35,228 nt of DNA from positions 1 through 35,228 of the forward strand of contig CALMKO010000316.1 of the NCBI GenBank assembly GCA_937867415.1, given 5' to 3'. Within the stretch, counting starts at the first letter, position 1; each line of letters opens with the position of its first letter. Below the pieces are notes generated by a model. That model had not been told where the DNA came from. It saw nothing but the letters and a program-made list of their open reading frames with translations, and did not search any database. The position numbers were made by a program, and so were the translations under genes. This stretch comes from an uncultured Verrucomicrobiota bacterium. Its GTDB lineage: Bacteria; Verrucomicrobiota; Verrucomicrobiia; Verrucomicrobiales; Akkermansiaceae. This document shows positions 7,592 through 17,600 of this stretch, in pieces.

Positions 7592-7622
7592 GCCAGAGCC
7601 GGCTTCGGAGCCCGGCGCTGGC
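7592..7622 (+). terminator. GC-rich hairpin after the nuclease gene
   Basis: GCCAGAGCCGG (7592-7602) pairs with CCGGCGCTGGC (7612-7622) at 10 of 11 positions around a 9-nt loop, 27 bp after the nuclease stop. There is no T tract, so intrinsic termination is doubtful; it could be an mRNA 3'-end stabilising hairpin. Confidence 0.35.
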
Positions 7623-7730
7623 CACGGATGGTGCTCATTTGGAGGCTCGCCAAAGCTTGAGGTCCCTCGTTGATCGGCAGTCGTGATTGCAAGCTGGTGA
7701 TTTGCCGCGAAGATCTCCACGATTTTGGAA

Positions 7731-8411
7731 ATGACAGCGCAGACAACATTGGTTTTTGAGACATCCACGCCCTTTGCCTCGTTGGCGCTCATTGAGTCCG
7801 GAGGGCTGTCCGAACTGCGAAGCTTCACGAGCGACCGCAGTCATAATGCGGTGCTTTTCGGCCCTCTTGCTGAGCTTCTCCACGGGCGGGAGTCTGCGGA
7901 GATCGAGCGGGTCCTCGTCGGAAGCGGCCCGGGGAGCTACAGTGGCACGAGGGTCGGAATCGCAGCCGCGCAGGGAGTCGCCATGGCTGCGGGCTGCCCA
8001 GCCGTGGCAATCCCGTCGATCCTGGGCGTGGCGGCAGCCGAAAAGGGTGCCGGATGTCTCGCCATCGGCGATGCCAGGCGGGGCAGCTTTTGGACAGCGC
8101 ATATCCAAGATCATCATCTGGCGGGCGATCCGGAGCTGACGGACGCAAGCGGCTTGGCCGCCGTCGTTGCCCGGGCGCTGGCGGCTGGAATCCCGGTTTT
8201 TTCATTCGAGAATCCCGAGCGATTCCCCTTGGCGCCCGAGCTTGGTCGTGAGGTCCGCCACGAGTATCCCAGCGCGGACCTTTTGTGGCGTGCCTGGCAG
8301 GCGGCGGGTCCCGCCGCCCGGCAACGTTGGTGCGACGAGAGGCCCCAACCGATTTATCTCAAACCGCCGCATATCACGCCCGCGAAGCGCTCGTGGCTCA
8401 CCCCGGGCTAA
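7731..8411 (+). CDS. tsaB: tRNA threonylcarbamoyladenosine biosynthesis protein TsaB
   Basis: TsaB is the scaffold partner of TsaD in making t6A37 on tRNAs that read ANN codons. The N-terminal LVFETSTPFASLALIE and the hallmark VLVGSGPGSYSGTRVGIAAAQG are clear, followed by AIGDARRGSFW and a C-terminal IYLKPP region. The 226-residue length is normal. I start at the ATG at 7731; a TTG two codons earlier is less likely. There is no strong Shine-Dalgarno sequence. tsaD and tsaE are not nearby. Confidence 0.9.
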   Translation: MTAQTTLVFETSTPFASLALIESGGLSELRSFTSDRSHNAVLFGPLAELLHGRESAEIERVLVGSGPGSYSGTRVGIAAAQGVAMAAGCPAVAIPSILGVAAAEKGAGCLAIGDARRGSFWTAHIQDHHLAGDPELTDASGLAAVVARALAAGIPVFSFENPERFPLAPELGREVRHEYPSADLLWRAWQAAGPAARQRWCDERPQPIYLKPPHITPAKRSWLTPG

Positions 8412-8488
8412 GCGCCAAAGGTGCTTTCAGAATGGTGTGAGTTTGGCCTTAAAAATGCACCGTGGCGGGTGTATTGAGAATTCAAGAT

Positions 8489-9835
8489 ATGAGCCTTACC
8501 ACCCTTTCCGATGATGTCCTTGCGCCGATTGTGGCGGATCTAGCGGCGGAAAACCGAGCGTTTATGGAAGTTTACCCTGGCGAGTCGGACCGGCGGCAGG
8601 CGGTGCATACGGTTTATGGAGGGGCCCACCTTTTCAAGGCCGAGTCGCCGGGCAAGCTGGGTGAAGTGGCCTTGCGCTCGCTCAAGGAATACGCGCCGGA
8701 TGGCGCAGCGTTGAATGCGATTCTCGAAGCAGGTTGGGAACCCGCATTCGCCGGGAAACTTTACGGGCGGATCCTTGAAAAACTGACCCGCGAGCCGGTG
8801 GAGGATTTTCGGTTGGATTTTGAGGACGGTTACGGAAACCGGGTGGATCAGGAGGAGGATGCTCATGCGGTGCAAGGTGCGAAAGAGGTCGCGGCGGGCC
8901 TCGCGGCGGGGACCTTGCCACCGTTCATCGGCATCCGGATCAAGCCATTCAACGAGGATTTGCGGGAGCGTGCGGTCCGGACGCTTGATATCTTTATGAC
9001 CACGCTCATGAAGGAAACCGGTGGTGTGGTTCCTCCGGGGTTTGTGGTGACCTTGCCGAAAGTCCAGCTCGCCTCTCAGGTCACCGCGGCCGTGCGGATC
9101 CTGGCTTCGCTCGAGCATGAACTGGGGCTTCCCCATGGCTGTCTGCGCATCGAGTTGATGATCGAGACCCCCCAGTCCATCATTGACCGGCATGGCAAGT
9201 GTCCACTGCTTGAGATGGTGCTTGCGGCGCAGGGGCGCTGCGGCAGTGTGCACTTTGGAGTTTACGACTATACGGCATCGAGCGGGATCACCGCGGCCTA
9301 TCAGGCGATGGGGCACGCGGCCTGTGATTTCGCCCGCTCCCACATGGTAGTGGCGCTCGCCGGCACTGGAGTCCACCTGTCGGATGGAGCGACCAACATC
9401 CTTCCCGTAGCCCCGCACCGTGGGCAGGCGCTGAGTGCCGGGCAGCTGGAGCGCAACCGTAGCGCTGTGCATGGCGCATGGTCACTCGCTTACCGCGACA
9501 ACCTTCATTCCCTGGAGAACGGTATCTATCAAGGGTGGGACCTCCACCCGGCGCAACTGGTCGCGCGCTACGCTGCGGTGTATTGTTTCTTTCTTCAGGG
9601 GCTTGAGGCCGCATCCGGACGCTTGAAGGCCTTCGTGGAAAAGGCCGCGCTGGCTTCATTGTTTGGGGATGTTTTTGACGACGCCGCCACGGGTCAGGGG
9701 CTGTTGAATTTCTTCCTCCGGGGAATCGCCTGCGGTGCCATCACCGAGGCCGAAGCGCTTGAAACGGGCCTGACCCTCGAGGAGATCCGTTCCAGATCGT
9801 TTTACAAAATTCTAACCGGGCGCAGGACCGCCTAG
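8489..9835 (+). CDS. HpcH/HpaI aldolase/citrate-lyase-like protein (DUF6986-type)
   Basis: A TIM-barrel enzyme of the citrate lyase beta/HpcH-HpaI aldolase superfamily, 448 residues from ATG 8489, longer than the usual ~300 because of extra helical regions at both ends. Typical sites are FRLDFEDGYG (acidic D110, E112, D113), GIRIKPF (substrate Arg), VTLPKVQ, and LRIELMIETPQSI followed by HFGVYDYTAS, which supply Mg2+ ligands. Substrates in the superfamily are 2-oxo or acyl-CoA acids; the one here is unknown. A GTG at 8462 would add nine residues without better support. It stands alone, convergent with the threonine dehydratase gene. The DUF6986 assignment is from memory of the family pattern. 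Confidence 0.75.
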   Translation: MSLTTLSDDVLAPIVADLAAENRAFMEVYPGESDRRQAVHTVYGGAHLFKAESPGKLGEVALRSLKEYAPDGAALNAILEAGWEPAFAGKLYGRILEKLTREPVEDFRLDFEDGYGNRVDQEEDAHAVQGAKEVAAGLAAGTLPPFIGIRIKPFNEDLRERAVRTLDIFMTTLMKETGGVVPPGFVVTLPKVQLASQVTAAVRILASLEHELGLPHGCLRIELMIETPQSIIDRHGKCPLLEMVLAAQGRCGSVHFGVYDYTASSGITAAYQAMGHAACDFARSHMVVALAGTGVHLSDGATNILPVAPHRGQALSAGQLERNRSAVHGAWSLAYRDNLHSLENGIYQGWDLHPAQLVARYAAVYCFFLQGLEAASGRLKAFVEKAALASLFGDVFDDAATGQGLLNFFLRGIACGAITEAEALETGLTLEEIRSRSFYKILTGRRTA

Positions 9836-9894
9836 TGGCCGGCATCGCCCAAAGGGACCATTTCAGCCGCGATGCCGCCGCCTCGGACCACTAG
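9832..9894. terminator. Interrupted palindrome between convergent genes
   Basis: Nested inverted repeats: outer arms CTAGTGG (9832-9838) / CCACTAG (9888-9894) and inner arms CGGCATCGC (9840-9848) / GCGATGCCG (9869-9877) around a 20-nt loop. The outer arms contain the stop codons of both convergent genes. There is no T tract on either strand; a bidirectional transcription-end or RNA-stability element is the likeliest role. Confidence 0.4.
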
Positions 9895-11429
9895 ATGCCG
9901 ATCAGCCGCTTTCGGGTCGCCTCGTCCACGACTTCACATAGCCGGTAACCATCACCTTGGCGTGGGATGGTCATGAGCAGGGCATCACGTTCGTAGGGCG
10001 AGGGGAAATCCAGCCCGAGCAAGGCGCGTCCAATGCGTTCGCCCGAGTTGCGGTAGTTGAAATAGCAAAGACTGGCATTGCCGCGGATCCTTTGGCCCAG
10101 AAAGGCGTGCAAGGCTCCGGGCCGCTCGTAGAAATCCAAGCGCAGGAATGCGGGGAATTTCAACAGGTCACCCCGTAGGGGAATCGCTCGAAAGGCGATA
10201 TCCAAAGCCCCGGTAAGGTCCTCTGACGCGTATCCGTGCGCCTGTAGCTTTGCCGGCAGGTCATCCAGCACGGCCGGGTCCTCCGCACGGATCGTGAATG
10301 CGGGCCAAGCCTCTTGTTCATCGGACTTACCGTATTGGAAATCCGCGATGTCGCCCCCTCCGAAGCATGAATCCAGCAGTTCCAACATGGTCCCCGCACG
10401 CTCCGGAATACGGACGCGCAGGGTGCGGCTGGTCTTCGTCGTGACGGATTGGGCGATGAGACCGAGCTGGAGGAAGTCGATATTGGACCCGCAGAGCACG
10501 ATGAGGACCCGCTTGCCGATCAGCGATTCACGGTTCTTCAGCACACCTGCCAATCCCATCGCTCCCGACGGCTCGGAAATGCAGCGCAAGCCTTCCCATA
10601 GCACCCGGATGGCCTGACTGACTTCGGAATTGCTAACAGTCTCTATCCTGGCAAGCGTGTGCTTGCAGATTTCGAAAGGTAATTCGCCGACCTTCCGCAC
10701 CGCTGTGCCATCGCAGAAAAGATCCACGGAATCCAGGGCGATGGTCGTTCCTGCTTCGAGCGCGGCTTTCATGGATGCCTGGCCTTCACCTTCCACTCCG
10801 ACGATTTCGATGTCTGGCCAATAGGTCTTGAGCCACGAGGAAACGCCCGCTGCCAGACCGCCGCCGCCGATTTGCAGGTAGGCTGCATCGAAGGGGCCGG
10901 CACCCGATAGCACGACTTCATCCGCAAGAGTGCCTTGGCCGGCCATCACTTTTAGATCATCATACGCATGAATGTAAATCGCCCTGCTGGCGGCTTCATC
11001 GGCGCGGGCGGCGGAAACGGCCTCATCGTAACTGTCGCCGGTCAGATGGATTTCCACAAACTCGCCGCCGTGATGAAGAACGGCATCTTGTTTCACCTTG
11101 GGCGTCGAGCGCGGCATGTAGATCCGTGCACGGATGCGCAGGGTCCGCGCCGCGAGGGCGACTCCCTGTGCATGATTTCCGGCGGACGCGGTGACCACTC
11201 CGCGGGCTGTTTCGGAGGCTGACAGGGTGGCCATCCGGTTGCAGGCACCGCGCCATTTGTAAGATTTCACGGCTGATAGATCTTCACGCTTGACCCAGAT
11301 TTCCGGTCCCGCGCCGGGGAGCTTGATCTGTTCGAGCGGAGTCGCCCTGCCAAAGCGGTACACCCGTTCCCGCGCAAGCAGGATTTCCTGCCGCAGTTGT
11401 CGGTCCAGTGGCAAGTCGTCGCGCGTCAT
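9891..11429 (-). CDS. ilvA: Threonine dehydratase (threonine ammonia-lyase), biosynthetic type
   Basis: PLP-dependent deamination of threonine to 2-oxobutyrate, first step of isoleucine synthesis. The 512-residue length fits the long biosynthetic form. The PLP lysine is K58 in SYKWRGA, with the Asn loop ASAGNHAQGVA and phosphate-binding GGGGLAAG also present. The C-terminal ~170 residues start near RTLRVRIPERAGTML and contain two ACT-like repeats (second around FLRLDFYERPGALHAFL), the site of feedback control by isoleucine in characterised enzymes. It starts with ATG 11429; the leader GAACACCATCCATC lacks a Shine-Dalgarno sequence. No other ilv genes are nearby. Convergent with the aldolase gene. 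Confidence 0.92.
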   Translation of the reverse strand: MTRDDLPLDRQLRQEILLARERVYRFGRATPLEQIKLPGAGPEIWVKREDLSAVKSYKWRGACNRMATLSASETARGVVTASAGNHAQGVALAARTLRIRARIYMPRSTPKVKQDAVLHHGGEFVEIHLTGDSYDEAVSAARADEAASRAIYIHAYDDLKVMAGQGTLADEVVLSGAGPFDAAYLQIGGGGLAAGVSSWLKTYWPDIEIVGVEGEGQASMKAALEAGTTIALDSVDLFCDGTAVRKVGELPFEICKHTLARIETVSNSEVSQAIRVLWEGLRCISEPSGAMGLAGVLKNRESLIGKRVLIVLCGSNIDFLQLGLIAQSVTTKTSRTLRVRIPERAGTMLELLDSCFGGGDIADFQYGKSDEQEAWPAFTIRAEDPAVLDDLPAKLQAHGYASEDLTGALDIAFRAIPLRGDLLKFPAFLRLDFYERPGALHAFLGQRIRGNASLCYFNYRNSGERIGRALLGLDFPSPYERDALLMTIPRQGDGYRLCEVVDEATRKRLIGI

Positions 11430-11683
11430 GATGGATGGTGTTCAGAAATGGTGGGCCCTTGCAAGCCGGAGGAACGCCTCCAAGTCGCGGGACGATCGAG
11501 GGTCAAGGTGATTTGCGCGATTTTCGGTAGGGCGCTACCGCCGGGAGCGCTGCGAATGGGCGTAGAAAGGGGGGGCATAGGAAGCGTTTTGGCTTTGATG
11601 GATGGGGTTTTCTATCGCCTCGCATTCGCTGGCTGCCCCGGCGGCGCAGCCCTTCCTTGGTCGCGCCTTCGGCGGTAGAGAGA

Positions 11684-14600
11684 TCATTCGAGGATCTCTA
11701 ACACCTTGTCATCCGAGTTGGCGCGGAGTTCGGGGGCATACATGGCTTCGGCGGTGGCGGGCAGGGCTTTGTAGGTTCCCGGGGCCTCGGCGCGGAGTTG
11801 ATAGCGCAGGGTGTGGGTGCCACGGGGAAGGGCACGGATGAAGAAGTTCACCGATTGATCGCGTGGTTCCATGTAGGCGTTCAGCCCCGCCCCGGCGATG
11901 TAGCCACTGAGTGAATCAAGCGCTTCGAAACCGGCGGCCTTGAGGTCGGAGAAGAGCAAGTATTCGTAGTCGTTTTTGCTATCCAGGATGAGTTCCACTT
12001 CGATGCGGTCGCCGGAGCGGAGTTGGGCAGCATCCGCGAGGGGTTCGCGGCGGAAGCGCTCGGCTTGTTGTTTCACGACGAGGCCGGTGGCGTCTGGGAC
12101 TTCGGTTTCTTTTTCGAGCGCGACGACTTTGGAGAGGTTGCGGGTGAGTTTTACCTCGAGGCCGGCGGCGCGGAGCTTGTCCTCGAGGGTGAAGACTTCG
12201 AGATAGGCGTTGGCGTAGAGGCTGCCCTTGCCGGTTTTCCTGAGCTCGATGTCGTGCTTGCCGGTGGCGAGGTCGTCTCCCGCGAGGGTGATGGTTCCGT
12301 CAAAGGTGAAAAGGTTCTCACGGGTGATGGAGATTTTCCGGAGCGATTTGCCGTCTAACAAAACTTCGGCCTCCATGTCCGGACTGTCCTCGCCGCTGGC
12401 TTTGAAGTAGCTGGCGATGGCCTCGATGGCGAAGGCGGTGTCGCGGGTGGAGTCCCAGTAGGTGGCGTGTTTGCGGTTGTTGACGAGGTATTTGACGAGG
12501 CCGCGGGTGTCGGGGTCGTTGGGCTTTACGGCGGCGAGCAGTTTAAGATACCATGCGTGGGCCTCAATTTCGCTGCCATACCAGTTCCAGCGATAGGTGT
12601 TGTTTTGGAGGTCGAGGTAGGCGCTTTGGTTTTCCGGGTCGCGCTTGAGGAATTGTGAAATCATTTTCATCACCTCGTCACGGCGGGCCTCGTCGCCTTG
12701 GCGGTGGTGTTCAAGAGCGAGCAGGCATTTGGCGTAAACCGGGAGGGTGATGCGGTCGCGGTGGAGGAAGGCAAGCATCGGCTCTGAGTCGCGCTTGGCC
12801 TCACCGAGGACGAGGCGGACAAAGGCATCCATGGCGTCGGTGGTGGCTTTTTCCGGTTTGTTCGAGGGTTTGAGTTTTTTACCTTCCTTGCGGAGGGCGT
12901 CGCGCTCGACGTGGCGTTGCAGGTCGGCGACTTGGGTCCGCTCGTAGGAGGCGAGCCAGGCGAGGCCGCGGGTGCGCATTTCCTCGGGGATCTTTGCGCC
13001 GTTCTGATTTGCGACGAACAGGCCATGGACCACCACGGCGGTGGTGTGAGGGTAGGAGGTCTCGCCATAGCCGGAGAACCAGCCCCAGCCGCCATCGGCA
13101 TTCTGCATGGCGGCGAGTTTTTCGATTCCTGAGGCGACTCTTTGGGTCATTTCCGCTTCGTCAAACACGGGGTTGCCCTGCCATTGTTTCCACTGGGTGG
13201 CGCGGGTGGCAGAGTTGCCGAGTTCCTGAGGGTTGAGGTTGTTGCGTTTTGCTTTGACCTCGGCGAGGTTGACTTTCATTTCCCTGAGCATTTGCTGGGC
13301 GATGACGGCGGGCACGAAGCGGTTGAGCGTCTGCTCGGTGCAGCCGTGCGGGTATTCTGCTAGATAGGGAATGGCGTCGACCACTGCCCCGGCGATGGTG
13401 GGGGAGAAGCGGACGGTGAGCTTGGATTGATCCGGGCGACGTTGGGCGGGAATCTCGATCTGGATTTTCGCGCTGTCGGCCGTGGGTTCGACCACGCGGC
13501 TCCATGCGTCCTGGCGCAGCATGCCGTGAACGCGGACCGGCATCTTTCGTTCGACGGCGTCGCCGTCATCGCCGGAGTCCGCTCGCATGCGGAAGGTTGC
13601 CTCGCCTTCCCGCAGGGCTTGGACTCGCCAATCGACGCGGGCTTCGGAATTCGCCGCGATTTCCAAGGTCTGCGGGGCACCGTCCAGCGCTGTGAGAGTG
13701 TGGCCATCCAGTTCGAGCGAGATTTTGACGCTCTTGGGGGAATCGTGGTCGTTTTGGACGATGGCGCTGAGGACGGCTTCATCGCGCTCGACGAGGAAGC
13801 GCGGGGCTTGAAGCCGGACTAACAATTGTTTGGAGGTGATGATTTCCGTGCTGCCCTCGCCGACTTGGGTGCCTTTGGTCAGGACCCAGACGCGGGCTTT
13901 CCAGGTGGTGAGGTTGTCGGGGAACTCGAGGGGGATCTCGGCATGTCCATCCGCGTCGGTCTGGATCGCGCCGGACCATTTGAGGAGATCTGCGAAGTCC
14001 TTGCGGACAAGGATGGGTTTGGCGCCGAAGGGGGCGTTCGATTCAGCGAGGGCGCTTTTGGCGGCGAATCCATCGGCCGCCATTTCCATGGGGGCTGCGG
14101 CCATTTCGGCAACTCCGTTTCCTAGCGCTAACCCGCGCCCAAACATCATGCCGCCTCCGCCGCCCATGGGACTGTTGCTGAAGCGGCCGAGTGTTTGCAT
14201 GGCGGTGGTTTTGGGTTTTGTTAGATTTCCGCTGGGCTCGGGGATCGAGCCGGCTGATTGCTGGGGGTGGTAGTTGTTTTTCCAGGCCCAGAAGTTTTCC
14301 TGGATGGGATCCACGTTGGAACCACCGGTGATCGCTTCGAGGGCCTTGTCGTAAATGGATAGAATGGCGGTGCCGCTGATGGGGTTGCCGGTGGAGTCGC
14401 GGAGGGTGACGCGGAGCGAGGATTTTTCCTGCGGCTTTACGCGGGATTTGGTGGGTTCCAGGGTGACTTCGATGAGTTTGCCAGCGGGTGGCAGGAGGAT
14501 CTCGCGGACGGCGGTGTGGACCTTGGCACCGAAGACCGTGACGCCCTCGATAAACATGTTAGGCATGTCGCGGAGATCAAGCGGCACCTCGACTTCGAGG

Positions 14601-17600
14601 CTTTTGCCATCCAACTGGATGCGGCGGGCCTCGCGTCCGGCGGAGCCTGCAACGTGGAGGAAGAGCCAGACGTGGGCGTTTGTCTGGTCGCTGTTGACAC
14701 GGAGTTTGACGCTGTCCCCGGCGCTGTAGGATGAGCGGTCTGCGACGAGTTCGAGCGGGCCGAAGTTCCATGCAGCGGGATCGGTGCGGCCGGGTGCTTG
14801 GACGTTGAGGATGGTGGCACCTTCCGCGGGGTCTCCGCCTTGGAAGGAGAGGCTGGCGGCAAGGCGGTATTGGCCAGTGGCAGGGGCTGGGAAACGTTGG
14901 CGGACTTCTCCGGCGGCGTCGGTTTGGATCGGGAAGGACTCGACTTGCTGTTCGAGGATGCGTCCATCCTCCGCGCGGGTGAGTTTGAAGATGGTGAGCC
15001 GGCCGGCTGCGCCGACCACGGGTTTTCCTGCGAGGGTGGCAGCGGAGATGTTGGCCTCTAACGGATCTCCGGCACGGGCGTGGCCGCGGTCGGTCCAGAC
15101 GACCACTTCGAACGGCTTGCGGGCGGCGATGACCGAGCCGGTGCCGGTTTCCTCGCGGCGTGAGGCATCGACCACGCGGGCTTCGATGGTGTAATTGGCA
15201 TCCATGTCGCCGTGGATTTCCTTGGCCGGGGCGGTGTCGATTTCCAGCTTGGCGGTGCCATCCTCGCCGATGGTTAGATTCCGTTTGAGAATGACTTCGT
15301 CAGGGGTCCAGCGATCGCCTTGCCACCAGGGTGGCTGGGGCGGGATGCAGCCCCAGTTTTTCCAGGTGGGGTGCCAGGATGCCTCGCTTCCGCTCCACCA
15401 AGCGCCCGGGCCATAGAGCCAGTCCCAGCGCCAGGCGGGAAACCAGCGCTGGCTGATGGAGGCGCGCTTGACGGTGACCTCGACGCTTGCATTTCTAACG
15501 GGTGTTCCGTGGAAGTAGGCGGCCTTGATGGTGGCGGTGAATTTTTCCCCGAGTTTCACGGGGGCTTCGGGCGCCTGCACGGTGACTTCGTATTCCGGTT
15601 TGCGGTATTCCTCCACGCTGAGGGCGAGGGAGGCGGAGATTTGATCACCGACTCGGAAGCTTGCGTTCCAGGATCCGAGGACGGCATCCTTGGGGATGAT
15701 GACTTCGCATTCGGCCGCGCCGAGCGCGTCGGTCTTGAGGGTGGTGATCTTGATCACTTCCTCGCCGCGTCCGTTAGAGAGCGTGAGGATTCCGGGTTGG
15801 TTGGCGAATTTGTTTTCGTCGGGTTGGAAGTAGCCGACGTTGCGAAAGAAGAACTTGAGATGCACGGTGTCGCCGGGTTTGTAGAGCGGGCGGTCCGAGA
15901 TGGCGTAGGAGAGGTCTTGATCGGCATTTTCGAGGCGGGGAGATTCGATCTGATAGGATTGGAAATTGAAGAAGGTGGGGCTTTTGCCGGGTGAACGGGC
16001 GATGACCATCCATCGATATTGAGGGTCCCAGTCGCCGGGATTGAGCAGGGTCTTGCCGTCGGCGTCGGTGGTGCGTTTGAAGGATTTGGTGAGTATGTCA
16101 AATCGCCGGCCGAGCGGGAGTTTGCGTTCGGTTTCCACGGGGTGGTAGCCGATGAATTCGATCTCCGAGTTAGGGATGGGAGCGCCGTTTGACGAGTCGG
16201 CGACCCACCATTGTTTTTTACCGCCGACGTCGTTTTCGACGAGCACGGCATCGACGATGTGGATGAGGGTGTGGAATGAATTTCCATTTTGTAGGGTGCC
16301 TGTGACCCACCAAGCGCCAGTCTGGGTGATGGGGATCTCGAGGTCTGCGCGGGTATCGCGGTGGTTCTCGCGGGGAGTGAGGGTGGATTCCCAGGAGGTG
16401 GTGATTTTTCCGATGTATTTGGAACCGTCCTCGCGAATGATGCGTGAGGCGATTTGGGAGGGGCTGAGTTTTTCCCAATCGAGTTCGCGGGGATTGCTTT
16501 GGATGTAGGTGGTGGTGTCGTCAATGACGGCGGCCATGTCCACGGGGGCTGCGCTGAGCTTGATCAGGGCTGCGTTGCGGAAGACGAGCGGGAGCTTGGG
16601 CTTGGTGCCGGTGGGGACGGTTTCGGAGGGTTCGAAGCGGCCCCAGTTGCCGGTGATCTGGTTGAGGAGTTTTTTGCGGGAGTCGTTGTCGCCGGGGCCG
16701 TGTTTGGCGATGGTCTGCGTGAGTGCGTCGCGGGCTTTGGCGGGTTGGTGGCGATTGAGAAAGACTTGTGCGAGGGCGTCACCGGCGCTGGGGACCTCGT
16801 TGAGGATGGAGCGGTAGAGGGTGATGAAATGTTGGTCTGGGGGGAGTGTGAAGCGGCGGACGCCGTCTGAGGTTTTGGCGAGGCATTCGTCCTCGGCGAG
16901 GGTGTCCATTTCGAGGATTCCTTTCGCAGATTCGGGGTCTTGTTGTTGCCACCAGCCGTAGGATGCCAGGGTCTGGGTGCCGAATTGGGACTCGGAAAAG
17001 CGGGCGAGTTCGAGGGTGGTGGCGGGAGCGGATGCAGGGTTGAGTTTGGATTTTTCCGAGAGGGCGAAGCGCCAGCGTTCACCGTCGGTTCTGGCGCTTT
17101 GCCAGGTGTTAGGAATCTGGTAGAGAATGGGAGCGTCCTTGGACCATGGTGCGCCTTCGGTAGCACCGTCGGGGCCGGGCTCGCCCCACGCGGGAAGGGT
17201 GTCGATGGGGCTGAGGATTTGGAGTTTCCAGGGGGCTGGGGCGCGGAGATTTTGGGCGATGCTGTCCCAGATGGCGGATTTCTGGGTGTCGTCCTGGGTG
17301 AGTGGGAGGGCCTGCACGAGAAGTTGGAGCGAGCGGATGTGGTCGCGGTAGGTGGTCTCGACTTCTGCGCCGGCTGATGCGGTGGGGTCGCTTTCGGGGT
17401 TGAAGTTGCGGCCGCGGTAGCCAGCCTGGCGTTCGAATTGGCCGGCGATGAGGCGGCCGTGGTGCGGAGCGTTTTGGTAAACGAGGGCTGCCGCGTGGAG
17501 CACCCGGGGGTTGTCGGGGTGGCTGGAGATGGCTTGTTCGAGCAGGTCGTCGAGCTCGTTGTAGGCAGCGAGTTGTTGGATGTGCTTGAAGGCGGTTTCG

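Noticed and set aside
8540-9472. 310-codon minus-strand open frame opposite the aldolase gene
   Set aside because: Shadow frame; Arg/His-rich composition typical of antisense translation of GC-rich genes.
11631-11651. Hairpin GGCTGC...GCAGCC downstream of the macroglobulin gene as a terminator
   Set aside because: The stem is short and no T tract follows on the minus strand, so I cannot call it an intrinsic terminator.
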